Assembly: GCF_002803075.1 (NCBI RefSeq) | Contig: NZ_NNBK01000012.1 | Coordinates: 434,001-498,000, forward strand | DNA from: Streptomyces sp. CB01373 | GTDB taxonomy: Bacteria; Actinomycetota; Actinomycetes; Streptomycetales; Streptomycetaceae | Reading direction: 5' to 3' | Length of the DNA stretch: 64,000 nucleotides | Part shown: piece by piece, positions 55,910-63,934 of the stretch | Layout: each line of letters begins with the position of its first letter | Position numbering within the stretch: the first letter of the stretch is position 1 | The notes under the pieces: generated by a model | Seen by the model: only the letters and a program-made list of their open reading frames with translations | Database searches by the model: none | Told to the model about the DNA's origin: nothing | Program-made: the position numbers and the translations under genes

Positions 55910-57001
55910 TCACTCCTGGTCGTCGAGGCGGACCGGCATCAGCAGCGAGAGGACGTCCTCGTCGTCGGGTCGGCGGATCACGAGGGGGGCCGTGGGGGCG
56001 CCGAACTCCAAGAGCAGTTCGTCCCTGGCGCCGGCGGTTAGGGCGTGCAGCAGGAACTCGCGGTTGACGGCGATGTGGTTCCGGTCGTCGTCACCGTCCT
56101 CGTGGACGGTCACCGTGCCGTCGTCCGCCACGGCGAGCACACTGAGGTCGTAGGACACGCCGTCCTGCTCACGCGTCCTGTCCGCACGGACGGGACCCGT
56201 CTCCAGAGCCTTGCGGAAGGAGGCCACGTCGATGACCGCCCGGCGCCCGGCGGGCAGATGGAGGAGGCGGCGGTAGTCGGGGAAGTCGTGGTCCAGGCAC
56301 TGGCCCGCCGCCTGACGGTCCCCGGTCTCCAGCGTCACGCGGTCGCCGTCCAACGTGAGCCGGACAGGTTCCTCCCCGCCCAGGAGCGCTCGCATCGCGT
56401 CGGCGAGCGGGAGGGGCACGACGGCCTGGACCCGGCCCGTGCCGTGCCCGGCGGTGCGTGCTCGTGCGACGGCCATCCGGTACCGGTCGGTGGCCACGAC
56501 ACGGAGGTCTTCGCCCTCGATGTCGAACAGGACGCCGCCGAGCATCGGCAGCTCCGGATCGGTACTGGCCGCGAAGCGAACCGCGTCCAGCGCGGCGGCC
56601 AGCTCCGGGGCGGAGGCGGACAGCCGGGTGGTGGCGGTGCGGAGCGAAGAGGTCATGGGGTTCTCCCTGTGGTCGAGTACTGCTCGGAGCGCGGAGAACT
56701 CACTGCGGGCATCGGACAGATCCCGCTCGAGACGGCGCAGGTGCGCCTGGAGGAGCCCCCGCACCAGGTCGCTGTCCGCGCTGGACCAGCCGGCCAGCAC
56801 CAGCCTGATGTCCGCCAGCGGCATGCCGGCCCGACGCAGCCGGGCCAGCAGCCGGGCCTCGTCGCACTGCTCGGGGTCGTACCAGCGGTAACCGCTCACC
56901 GGGTCCACCCAGGCGGGGACCAGCACACCGGCCCGGTCGTAGAACCGGAGCGCGCTCACGCTCAGTCCGCTGTCCCGGGCCATCTCCCCGATGCTGCGCA
57001 T
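55910..57001 (-). CDS. MerR helix-turn-helix fused to DNA polymerase sliding-clamp domains
   Basis: 363 residues from the ATG at 57001 (GGAG seven bases upstream). Residues 1-115 are a MerR domain (RSIGEMARDSGLSVSALRFY, GYRWYDPEQCDEARLLARLR, coiled coil RRLERDLSDARSEFSAL). Residues 118-363 match beta-clamp (DnaN) domains 2 and 3: LPMLGGVLFDIEGEDLRVVA, TDRYRMAVA, HDFPDYRRL, and the C-terminal LLLEFGAPTAPLVIRRP, LSLLMPVRL. Clamp domain 1 is missing and is replaced by MerR. It could be a DNA-bound regulator that senses clamp ligands, or may interfere with replication clamps; both are inference. Confidence 0.8.
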   Translation of the reverse strand: MRSIGEMARDSGLSVSALRFYDRAGVLVPAWVDPVSGYRWYDPEQCDEARLLARLRRAGMPLADIRLVLAGWSSADSDLVRGLLQAHLRRLERDLSDARSEFSALRAVLDHRENPMTSSLRTATTRLSASAPELAAALDAVRFAASTDPELPMLGGVLFDIEGEDLRVVATDRYRMAVARARTAGHGTGRVQAVVPLPLADAMRALLGGEEPVRLTLDGDRVTLETGDRQAAGQCLDHDFPDYRRLLHLPAGRRAVIDVASFRKALETGPVRADRTREQDGVSYDLSVLAVADDGTVTVHEDGDDDRNHIAVNREFLLHALTAGARDELLLEFGAPTAPLVIRRPDDEDVLSLLMPVRLDDQE

Positions 57002-57255
57002 GTCGTTCTCCACACCCGGAACCCTGGGCCCTCCACAAGGTCGAGGGTCAACCCCGGTCCAACCACGATCAGGCAGGCGACTGGCCCGCTTCGTCGGACA
57101 CGCTCGGGAAGCGGCTCGGAGGACCTGCGAGGCAGAGGGCGTCGCCCGGCCGCCGCGAGCCGGGATCCGGCTGTGCGGGGCCACACAAGGAAGCACAGCA
57201 GGCGCGCGGGGCCGCCCGAGAGTAATCGACGCCGGGCGAACGGCACAATACTTGT

Positions 57256-58452
57256 GTGAACGCACACGACGCAGACCTGGCCGACGTCCTCGGGACCCGT
57301 GAGACCCCGACCCTGGAGTTCAAGCGGACCGCCAAGCGGGAAGGCAAGCGCGGTGACGCCATCGGCAATGCCGTCTGCGCGATGGCCAACGATCTCGTCG
57401 GCAGGGGCGGAGGGGACATCCTCATCGGCGTCGCGGACGACGGGATCCCGGTCGACGACGTGGACGTCAGCGACCGGGCTCTGCTGGCCCTCACCGACCT
57501 CCGGGACGACGGCAGGATCCTGGACCGGCCGTCCTTCACCGTCCGGGCGGCGACCTACCGGGGCAAACCCGTGGTGCACATCCACGTGGAGGCATCCGCC
57601 GCCTTGCCCGTGCGCTTCGACGGAGTCGTGTGGGTCCGGCCCGGTCCGACCACCCGTAAGGCCACGCGTGAGGACGAGCGAGTCCTCACCGAGCGTCGGC
57701 GGGCCGGCGACGGTCCCTTCGACAGCAGGCCCGTGCCGTGCGCGACCCTCGACGACCTGGACCTCGAACTCTTCCGCAGCGACTACCTGCCGTCCATGGT
57801 CGGACCCGAGGTCATCGAGGAGAACGGGCGCCCGGTGCACCAGCAGCTCTCCTCCCTGCACCTCACCACCCCGGACGGTCGGCCGACCGCCCTCGGACTG
57901 CTCGCTGTCGGGCTCGATCCCAGCAGCCGCATCCCCGGGGCGTACGTACAGTTCGTCCGGTACCAGGGCGTGGATCTCGACGCGCCCGTCGCCGACGACC
58001 AGGAACTGCGCGAGAACCTCGTGGGCATGGCGGCCAGACTTGAACCGCTGCTGCGCAGCAACCTTCGTACGCGTCTGGTGGAGGAGGGATTCCGGGAGAC
58101 TCCGCAACCCGACTATCCGCTGGAGGCGTTGCGGGAGGTGTCGATGAACGCCTTGATGCACCGCAACTACGAGACCTCCTACGCCCCCGTGCGCATCGCC
58201 TGGTTCGACGACCGGATCGAGGTGACCAATCCCGGAGGGCCCTACGGGCAGGTCCGGGACGACAACTTCGACCGGGTGAACGACTACCGCAACCCGTCCC
58301 TCGCCGCGGCGATGAAAGGACTCGGCTATGTGAACCGGTTCGGTCGGGGGATCGGACGGGTGCGGGCATCGCTCGCACGCAACGGGAATCCCCCCGCCGA
58401 ATTCCAGGTCGACGCGTCGTCGTGGGCCGTCATCCTCCGGAGGGCCTCATGA
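57256..58452 (+). CDS. AlbA/Schlafen-type ATP-binding protein
   Basis: 398 residues, GTG start. The N-terminal AlbA_2 (Schlafen-like) domain covers about 10-140: TLEFKRTAKREGKRGDAIGN, AVCAMANDLVGRGGGDILIG, VHIHVEASAALPVRFDG. A C-terminal GHKL-like ATPase (HATPase_c_4) covers about 275-395: LREVSMNALMHRNYE, IAWFDDRIEVTNPGG and YVNRFGRGIGRVRASLA. This family acts as regulators or nucleic-acid-binding effectors, often in defence islands. The stop overlaps the ParA start (ATGA), so the two are coupled. It is divergent from the MerR-clamp gene by 254 bp. Confidence 0.85.
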   Translation: MNAHDADLADVLGTRETPTLEFKRTAKREGKRGDAIGNAVCAMANDLVGRGGGDILIGVADDGIPVDDVDVSDRALLALTDLRDDGRILDRPSFTVRAATYRGKPVVHIHVEASAALPVRFDGVVWVRPGPTTRKATREDERVLTERRRAGDGPFDSRPVPCATLDDLDLELFRSDYLPSMVGPEVIEENGRPVHQQLSSLHLTTPDGRPTALGLLAVGLDPSSRIPGAYVQFVRYQGVDLDAPVADDQELRENLVGMAARLEPLLRSNLRTRLVEEGFRETPQPDYPLEALREVSMNALMHRNYETSYAPVRIAWFDDRIEVTNPGGPYGQVRDDNFDRVNDYRNPSLAAAMKGLGYVNRFGRGIGRVRASLARNGNPPAEFQVDASSWAVILRRAS

Positions 58453-59480
58453 AGCGGACGTCGATCGCGCTCTTCAACAACAAGGGCGGGGTGGGAAAGA
58501 CGACCCTGACCTACCACCTGGCCCACATGTTCCGCAGGCTCGGTCTGACGGTGCTGGCCGTCGATCTCGACCCCCAGGCGAACCTCACCTCGATGTGCCT
58601 GGACGAGACCGAGATCGAGGAACTGTGGGACAACCAGTCCGAGTTGATCGCACAGGGCGCTGTTGCCTCCGCGCTGCCCGGCACCGGCCGGGTGCGCAAC
58701 GGGCAGACGATCGCCGACGCGGTGCGGCCCATCCTGGAGGGCACGGGAGACGTTGCCCCCATCGAGCCGGCCGAACTCCAGCCGGGGCTTTGGCTATTGA
58801 CCGGAAGTCTTGATCTGAGCCGCTTCGAGGACAAGCTGTCCAACGAGTGGTTCAAGACCTTTGCAGGTGACATCGCGGCGATCCGCACCACCACGGCCTT
58901 CCACCGCGTGGTGGAGCAGGCGGCCGACGGGATCGACGCCGACATCGTCCTCATCGACGTGGGACCCAATCTCGGGGCGATCAACAGGGCTGCGCTCATC
59001 GCGGCCGACAACGTGCTGATGCCGCTCGCCGCCGACCTCTTCTCCCTCAAGGGGCTCAGCAACCTCGGCCCCACCCTGCGCGATTGGCGCAGGGGCTGGC
59101 AGCAACTCGTCCTGCCCCGGGTTCCCGCCGGTTTCTCCGCGCCGCGCGCCGAGATGCGTCCCCTCGGCTACGTGATCATGCAGCCGGAGATGCGGCTGGA
59201 CAGACCCGTGAAGGCGTACGAGCGGTGGCTGCAGCGCATCCCCTGGGTCTACTCCGCGGCCGTACTGGGCGAGGGAGCGCCGGAGCAAGGTGGCGATCGG
59301 CACCGCATCGCCACCTTGCGCAACTACCGCAGTCTCACGCCGCTCGCGCACGACGCGAGGAAACCCATGTTCGACCTGAAAGCGGCCGACGGCGCGCTCG
59401 GCAGCACCCAGAAGTACGTGCAGACCTGTTACCGGGAGTTCCGTGAGCTGGCGAAGGAGGTTCTGGCTCGAGCCCGGTAA
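58449..59480 (+). CDS. ParA-family ATPase
   Basis: 343 residues. The deviant Walker A motif is NNKGGVGKTTLTYHLA (about 9-24), followed by VLAVDLDPQANLTSM and, later, ADIVLIDVGPNLGAINRAAL (Walker B region) and LMPLAADLFSLKGLSNLGP. It is longer than minimal ParA proteins and lacks an N-terminal helix-turn-helix. Translation is coupled to the upstream AlbA-type gene. A ParB-like protein and a DUF262 protein of the same Srx/ParB superfamily are encoded 1-4 kb downstream on the other strand. This suggests an interacting set and not plasmid partition, since no replication gene is seen. Confidence 0.88.
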   Translation: MKRTSIALFNNKGGVGKTTLTYHLAHMFRRLGLTVLAVDLDPQANLTSMCLDETEIEELWDNQSELIAQGAVASALPGTGRVRNGQTIADAVRPILEGTGDVAPIEPAELQPGLWLLTGSLDLSRFEDKLSNEWFKTFAGDIAAIRTTTAFHRVVEQAADGIDADIVLIDVGPNLGAINRAALIAADNVLMPLAADLFSLKGLSNLGPTLRDWRRGWQQLVLPRVPAGFSAPRAEMRPLGYVIMQPEMRLDRPVKAYERWLQRIPWVYSAAVLGEGAPEQGGDRHRIATLRNYRSLTPLAHDARKPMFDLKAADGALGSTQKYVQTCYREFRELAKEVLARAR

Positions 59481-59517
59481 GTGGGCAGCGCGTGAACGGC
59501 GGAAGACGGAGACGCCT

Positions 59518-59553
59518 GAGGCCGCGCGACCGTGACCACGGCTGCGCGGCCTC
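59518..59553. terminator. Bidirectional terminator between parA-like and hypothetical genes
   Basis: A 10-bp perfect GC stem (arms 59518-59527 and 59544-59553) lies between two convergent stop codons. Confidence 0.65.
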
Positions 59554-59566
59554 ACAGAAGCGCGCG

Positions 59567-60181
59567 TCAGCTGTCGGCGGGGGACAGCCATCCCACGTGG
59601 CGCAGAACGGGTGCGACGCGGAAATGGACGTAGGCGACCACCGGAGTCTCGTCGTCCTCCACCGGGAAGAACAAGGCGTGCTGAACCCGCTTTTCGTCCT
59701 GCGGATCGTCCAGGTCGACCGGCGGCAGGTCCAGGCGCGGTCGGTCGAAGGCGTGGTCCAGGTCGACGCCCTCCCTTGCGGTCAGTTCGCACAGGTGATG
59801 CAGTCCCAGGCGGCCGGCGAGCTCGGCTGTGGTGAACGACTTCTTGATACGTGGCCACTCGTGCTCATCGACATGAGTGGGGTACACCATCAGGCGCTTC
59901 TCCCTACGCTGCCGGCCGACGGTGACACCGGAGCGCAACCGGTCGTGCAGTCTGGACAGAGCGGCCGGCATCTCGGGTACGACAGCGGGCTTGTGGAGGA
60001 CCAGGTCCTGCTCACCGTTCGCCCAGTGGTTGTCGTGCAGGGTCAGCGTCGGCCGTCCGGGAAGGCGTAACTCCCATTCGACGGCGTTTGCCACGGATGC
60101 CTCGCCCGAACAGGTCGTGCCCGCCTTGTTCGTCAGCGGCTTCTCGCAACGCACCAGTGTCAGATCGTGCAGAAAGTCCAT
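59567..60181 (-). CDS. Hypothetical protein, last gene of the DUF262 operon
   Basis: 204 residues, GAGGGGAC ribosome binding site before the ATG. I do not recognise the family. It is a soluble mixed alpha/beta protein with several His, Asp and Arg clusters (DNHWANGEQDLVLHK, YPTHVDEHEWPRIKKSF, AGRLGLHHLCELTAREG, VQHALFFPVEDDETPVVAYV). No signal peptide or membrane segment is present. It starts 35 bp after the DUF262 nuclease gene, so it probably belongs to the same transcript and could be a partner or immunity protein. Confidence 0.65.
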   Translation of the reverse strand: MDFLHDLTLVRCEKPLTNKAGTTCSGEASVANAVEWELRLPGRPTLTLHDNHWANGEQDLVLHKPAVVPEMPAALSRLHDRLRSGVTVGRQRREKRLMVYPTHVDEHEWPRIKKSFTTAELAGRLGLHHLCELTAREGVDLDHAFDRPRLDLPPVDLDDPQDEKRVQHALFFPVEDDETPVVAYVHFRVAPVLRHVGWLSPADS

Positions 60182-60216
60182 GTCCCCTCAGTGCTCTCTC
60201 ACTCGATCGCTTGCCT

Positions 60217-62766
60217 TCAGCCCCGCCGCGCCAGATCCAGCGCCGCCGCCCCCACGAACCAGTCCAGTACCTCGCAGATCTCGTCACTGTGCTCCGCGAA
60301 GACCCGTACCGGGAAGGACGGGCGTAGCTCCAGCTTCGCCTCGGGCAGATCGATGCCGTCGATCTTGTTGAGGCGGTGCAGGAGCTCGCGGCGCTGCTCC
60401 GTGTCGTCGAACGGGCTGCGGGACTTGAGGTATTGGAAGACCACCTCGACCGTTCCGCTGACCGGGTAGATGCCGACCGGCCAGAGCAGGTGGGGCCGTC
60501 GGCTCGTCCCGGCGTCCAGCATGGGGAAGCAGCTCGTCTCCTCGTGCCGGCCGTAGTTCACGTAGCCGCCCTGGTGGCGCCAGAACTCGAGAGTGGCCAG
60601 CACGCCGGCGGACGACTCCGGCCAGTGTTCCTGGAGCTGCGCGCGGAACCGCTCGGCCGCCGCCGCGTCCTCTCCGTCGGGCAGCGGATCGTGGGCGGTC
60701 GGCTGTGTGACGTCCTTGCCGAGAAGTGTGGCCAGTTCCGCGGCCGTCAGGCGTTGCGCGCGATCGGCCCGCCCCGACGGGTCGAACTTCACTCCCTCGC
60801 TCGCCAGTAGTTCCTGCGGCGGAGGCCGGTCGCTGCCGTCGGCCCAGCGGAACGCGGGGGAGACCTTGCCGTCCGCGGTCAGGACGCGGTAGGCGCCGAT
60901 CAGCGACGGGTTGGAACCGAGGTACGTCCCCACCGGCACGGGGTGACTGCCGATCAGTTCGGCGACGTCCCCGTAGGTGGTCCACGTCCCGCTCGGCATG
61001 GCCACCAGGGCCGCGCGCAGCTCGGCCCAGCCCGGCCACTCCTCGCCTGCGGGCTTGACCCCGCCGATCGGCCCTGGCCACAGCTCCACGGCCCGCTCGG
61101 TCAGCCGGTCGGCGCGGTCGAGGATCTCCGCCTTGCCCCAGCGCGTCGCGGAGGCGATCTCGAGGTTCATGCGCAGGGCGCTGGATTCGAGGATCTGCTG
61201 CTTGCGTTCGAAGGGGTGGTTGGAGAGCTTCGCGTTGTCGCCGGTCAGGGTCAGGTTACCGAGGGTGTGCACCAGCAGGTCGTGGAGTTCCTGGGGTGTC
61301 TGGTTCGGGTCGGTCTCCTCGGCGAGCAGTTCGAACCATGCCGGGGCCGGACGCTGCGGGAGGATGTGCTCCACGCTGAGGGAGGCCTTGGCGAAGTCGA
61401 CGGGCTCGGAGGGGCTGAAGCTCTCCTCCAGTCGGCGCAGGATGTAACTGCGCTGCGGGGGACGGCCGCTCCAGTAGAACGGCTTGTTGCGGATCGCCTC
61501 GCGCAGCTCCTCGTCGCTCGGCCAGCGCCTGCGCCGCCCGGAGAGGAATCGCCGCACCGCCTCGGCCGCGGGCCGGTCACTCTCCAGCTCCTTGGGGGCC
61601 TCCATGAAGATGCGGTTGAGGCCGGTGGTCGGCGTCTGGCAGATCAGACGGCGCACGAGGTACGACTCGACGTGGAGCAGGGCTTTGGCTGCGTCCTCAG
61701 GTGTCGTATTGCCGGAGTCGACCAGATCCAGCAGGTGCAGCGCGAGCGGGTAGTGGGTCTGTCCGCCCCAGCCGGCAAGGCGCTCCATAACCGCGCGGAG
61801 GGCGGGGGAGCGCTCGCGGCCGGGATCGACGATGCGCAGGAACCGGCGTCCGCGCTCGGCCAGTTGTGCGATCTCGTGCTGCAGCGCGTCCTCGTCGCCG
61901 GCGAGGGGCTGAAGCCGCTTCTGCTGCTCCCGGTAGATCTCGCTCTGCTTCGTCTTGTAGTGGCCGCGAACGATGAGGTCCAGCCAGACCAGCAGCTCGA
62001 GGTTCTTCGGGCCGAGGCTCTGCTGCATGGGCAGCCACAGTTCCTGGTAGACCCGTTCACCGCGCTTGGGCAGCAGCATGAACACGTAGTTGCGCAACAG
62101 GTCGCTCTGGCTGAGGCCGACGCCCGTGTTGTTGATCGATTCGAAGATCCGGTACACGTTGTCGCCGGATTCGGCGGTGATCTCCACGATCGAGAGCAGG
62201 TCCTTGAGAACCGTCTCGACGGCACCGATCCACCGCTCCTCGCCCGCCGCTTCCCGGCCTTCAGCGAGAGCACCGCAGAAGAAGCGGTAGGCGGCGCCGA
62301 TGTTGTCGCTCCCGCCCGCTCCTGCGCGGGACTGCACGCACGCCGTGTAGGCGTCCCGGTCCGCCTGCGTGGGCAGCAATCGGTAGTGGTCCAGGTCCTC
62401 GTGGAACTCGTTGACCAGGATCTGCCGGTGCACCCGGTCGGCGCCACGAGCGTCACCCGACTCCCTGAAGTGGTCGCGCAGCGCGGTGAACGCCAGCATC
62501 AGCGTGGTCAGCCGCTGCTGACCGTCCACGACAAGCCACCGCTGTACGCCGCCGGCCTGGATCTGACCGGGGGCGAGCACCACCGAACCGAGGAAGTGCG
62601 GTGCCGCCGACTCACCTCTCAGATGCTGGTCGACGAGTTCCCCGACGTCCTCCCACAGTCGTTTCAGCTGCTCTCCGCCCCAGCTGTAGGTGCGCTGGTA
62701 GAGCGGGACTTGGAACTGTTTTTCTCCCTGAATGAGATTGAGGAAGGTGATCTCCTGGGCGCGCAT
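60217..62766 (-). CDS. GmrSD-type DUF262/DUF1524 nuclease with alkyltransferase-like domain
   Basis: 849 residues, AGGAGG before the ATG. The N-terminal DUF262 domain has FQVPLYQRTYSWG and LVVDGQQRLTTLMLA (NTPase-like DGQQR). A DUF1524 HNH-like nuclease has SVEHILPQRP (about 465) and NLTLTGDNAKLSNHPFERKQ. At about 575-690 an added domain reads WTTYGDVAELIGSHPVPVGT and NPSLIGAYRVLTADGKVS, the helix-turn-helix of MGMT/alkyltransferase-like proteins. Tyr replaces the reactive Cys or ATL Trp of PCHR/PWHR. A further C-terminal domain (about 700-849) is unrecognised. GmrSD enzymes restrict modified phage DNA; the extra domain may read modified guanines (inference). Confidence 0.85.
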   Translation of the reverse strand: MRAQEITFLNLIQGEKQFQVPLYQRTYSWGGEQLKRLWEDVGELVDQHLRGESAAPHFLGSVVLAPGQIQAGGVQRWLVVDGQQRLTTLMLAFTALRDHFRESGDARGADRVHRQILVNEFHEDLDHYRLLPTQADRDAYTACVQSRAGAGGSDNIGAAYRFFCGALAEGREAAGEERWIGAVETVLKDLLSIVEITAESGDNVYRIFESINNTGVGLSQSDLLRNYVFMLLPKRGERVYQELWLPMQQSLGPKNLELLVWLDLIVRGHYKTKQSEIYREQQKRLQPLAGDEDALQHEIAQLAERGRRFLRIVDPGRERSPALRAVMERLAGWGGQTHYPLALHLLDLVDSGNTTPEDAAKALLHVESYLVRRLICQTPTTGLNRIFMEAPKELESDRPAAEAVRRFLSGRRRRWPSDEELREAIRNKPFYWSGRPPQRSYILRRLEESFSPSEPVDFAKASLSVEHILPQRPAPAWFELLAEETDPNQTPQELHDLLVHTLGNLTLTGDNAKLSNHPFERKQQILESSALRMNLEIASATRWGKAEILDRADRLTERAVELWPGPIGGVKPAGEEWPGWAELRAALVAMPSGTWTTYGDVAELIGSHPVPVGTYLGSNPSLIGAYRVLTADGKVSPAFRWADGSDRPPPQELLASEGVKFDPSGRADRAQRLTAAELATLLGKDVTQPTAHDPLPDGEDAAAAERFRAQLQEHWPESSAGVLATLEFWRHQGGYVNYGRHEETSCFPMLDAGTSRRPHLLWPVGIYPVSGTVEVVFQYLKSRSPFDDTEQRRELLHRLNKIDGIDLPEAKLELRPSFPVRVFAEHSDEICEVLDWFVGAAALDLARRG

Positions 62767-62857
62767 GCGCCTCCTTTCCTTGTGCTCTTCCCCACTGCCG
62801 GTTCATGTCCGGCACTCTTCGGGCTCAGGGGCAGCTGTCCGCCGAATCTATGACTTT

Positions 62858-63781
62858 TCAGGTGTCGTTGTCCGCCGATGTCAAAACCGAGCGGCTGGAG
62901 ATACGGGGCATCGTCTCGTTGGGGGAGCGGCGCAGCAGCTTGATGTCACGGTCCTCCACCCAGGCGTTCCACGCCTTGAGGTAGTAGAGCAGGTGCTCAC
63001 GTGAGTCGTCCCGGCGGCGGTGGGTCCGGCCCGCTGCCAGGCTGAGCATGGTGTTGCGCAGGGTCAGACGTGGGTCGCCCGGTTCCAGGCGCGCGCCGGT
63101 GACGACACCCTCTTCCCAGGTGGTCTGGTCGATGTCGGGTCGCGCCTCGGTGGTGACGTACCACCCGATCGTCGCGGCCGTGACGGTGATGCGGCATCCA
63201 CGGTTCAACGCGATGCCGCGGTGAAGGGCGTCGCGGATACCGGGGTGCTTGTCCAGCATGACCAGGAGCTGGTCGTTGCTGGTCACCGACGATCCGCCGC
63301 CCCACGAGGAGTTCGGTGCGTGCAGGTACAGGTGCAGTCCGCGCAGTGTCGCGGCCAGGTGGGTCGCGTTGGCCTCGCCGGCCAGCGCGAGCGCGTCGCG
63401 GCCGGTGCGCTTGCGTCCCGTGTCCATCACCGTGAACGCGGTCCGGGGCACGCCGTGCGTGACCGTCAGGGGAACCGTGATCCCGGCTTTGACGATGGCC
63501 GCCAGACGGTGCTGACCGTCGATGAGTACCTGATCCTCGTCGAAAGCGATGCCCTGATGCGTCAGCTGCCATTCACCCCGCTGGATCTGCCCCGCGAGCT
63601 GTTGGACCGTGCTCTTGCTCAGGGGCCGGTTGTTGGTATTCCGACTGAGCCACTCGGCCGCCAACTGCGGTGATACGTCGACCACTTCCATGCGCATGGG
63701 TTCGCCGGGCCCTTCTGGCGGTGTGAGTGAGTTGATCCCGACCTGATGGTGAGCCAGGTATGTGAACTCTGTCAATGCCAT
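62858..63781 (-). CDS. ParB/Srx-fold protein of phage type
   Basis: 307 residues. The ParB-like N terminus has VVDVSPQLAAEWLSRNTNNR (about 33-52) and DEDQVLIDGQHRLAAIVKAG (about 81-100), the DGQHR motif of ParB/sulfiredoxin-fold NTPases. The remainder is helical (ALALAGEANATHLAATLRGL) and resembles phage and mobile-element relatives. No ParB helix-turn-helix is clear. It heads a leftward operon of ParB-like, DUF262-ATL (91 bp gap) and unknown protein (35 bp gap). A GGGAG site lies 11 bases before the ATG; ATG codons 28 residues in are alternatives. Confidence 0.8.
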   Translation of the reverse strand: MALTEFTYLAHHQVGINSLTPPEGPGEPMRMEVVDVSPQLAAEWLSRNTNNRPLSKSTVQQLAGQIQRGEWQLTHQGIAFDEDQVLIDGQHRLAAIVKAGITVPLTVTHGVPRTAFTVMDTGRKRTGRDALALAGEANATHLAATLRGLHLYLHAPNSSWGGGSSVTSNDQLLVMLDKHPGIRDALHRGIALNRGCRITVTAATIGWYVTTEARPDIDQTTWEEGVVTGARLEPGDPRLTLRNTMLSLAAGRTHRRRDDSREHLLYYLKAWNAWVEDRDIKLLRRSPNETMPRISSRSVLTSADNDT

Positions 63782-63934
63782 CGACGGTGCGACTCCCGTT
63801 CTCGCGCTGCGGGGGCGTCGCCGCCCTGGTACCCTCAGTGCGTGTGCTCAGTTCACACCAAGATGGGCGTGTGGCCGGGGCGGGGATTCGCAGGGTGGGC
63901 CACCGTTGTGGCCCTCGGCAGCAGGGGGTGGCGT

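Noticed and set aside
58449..63781. Plasmid partition locus
   Set aside because: No replication initiator, parS-like repeats or classical ParB with helix-turn-helix was seen; the ParB-like gene is a phage-type Srx-fold protein on the opposite strand.
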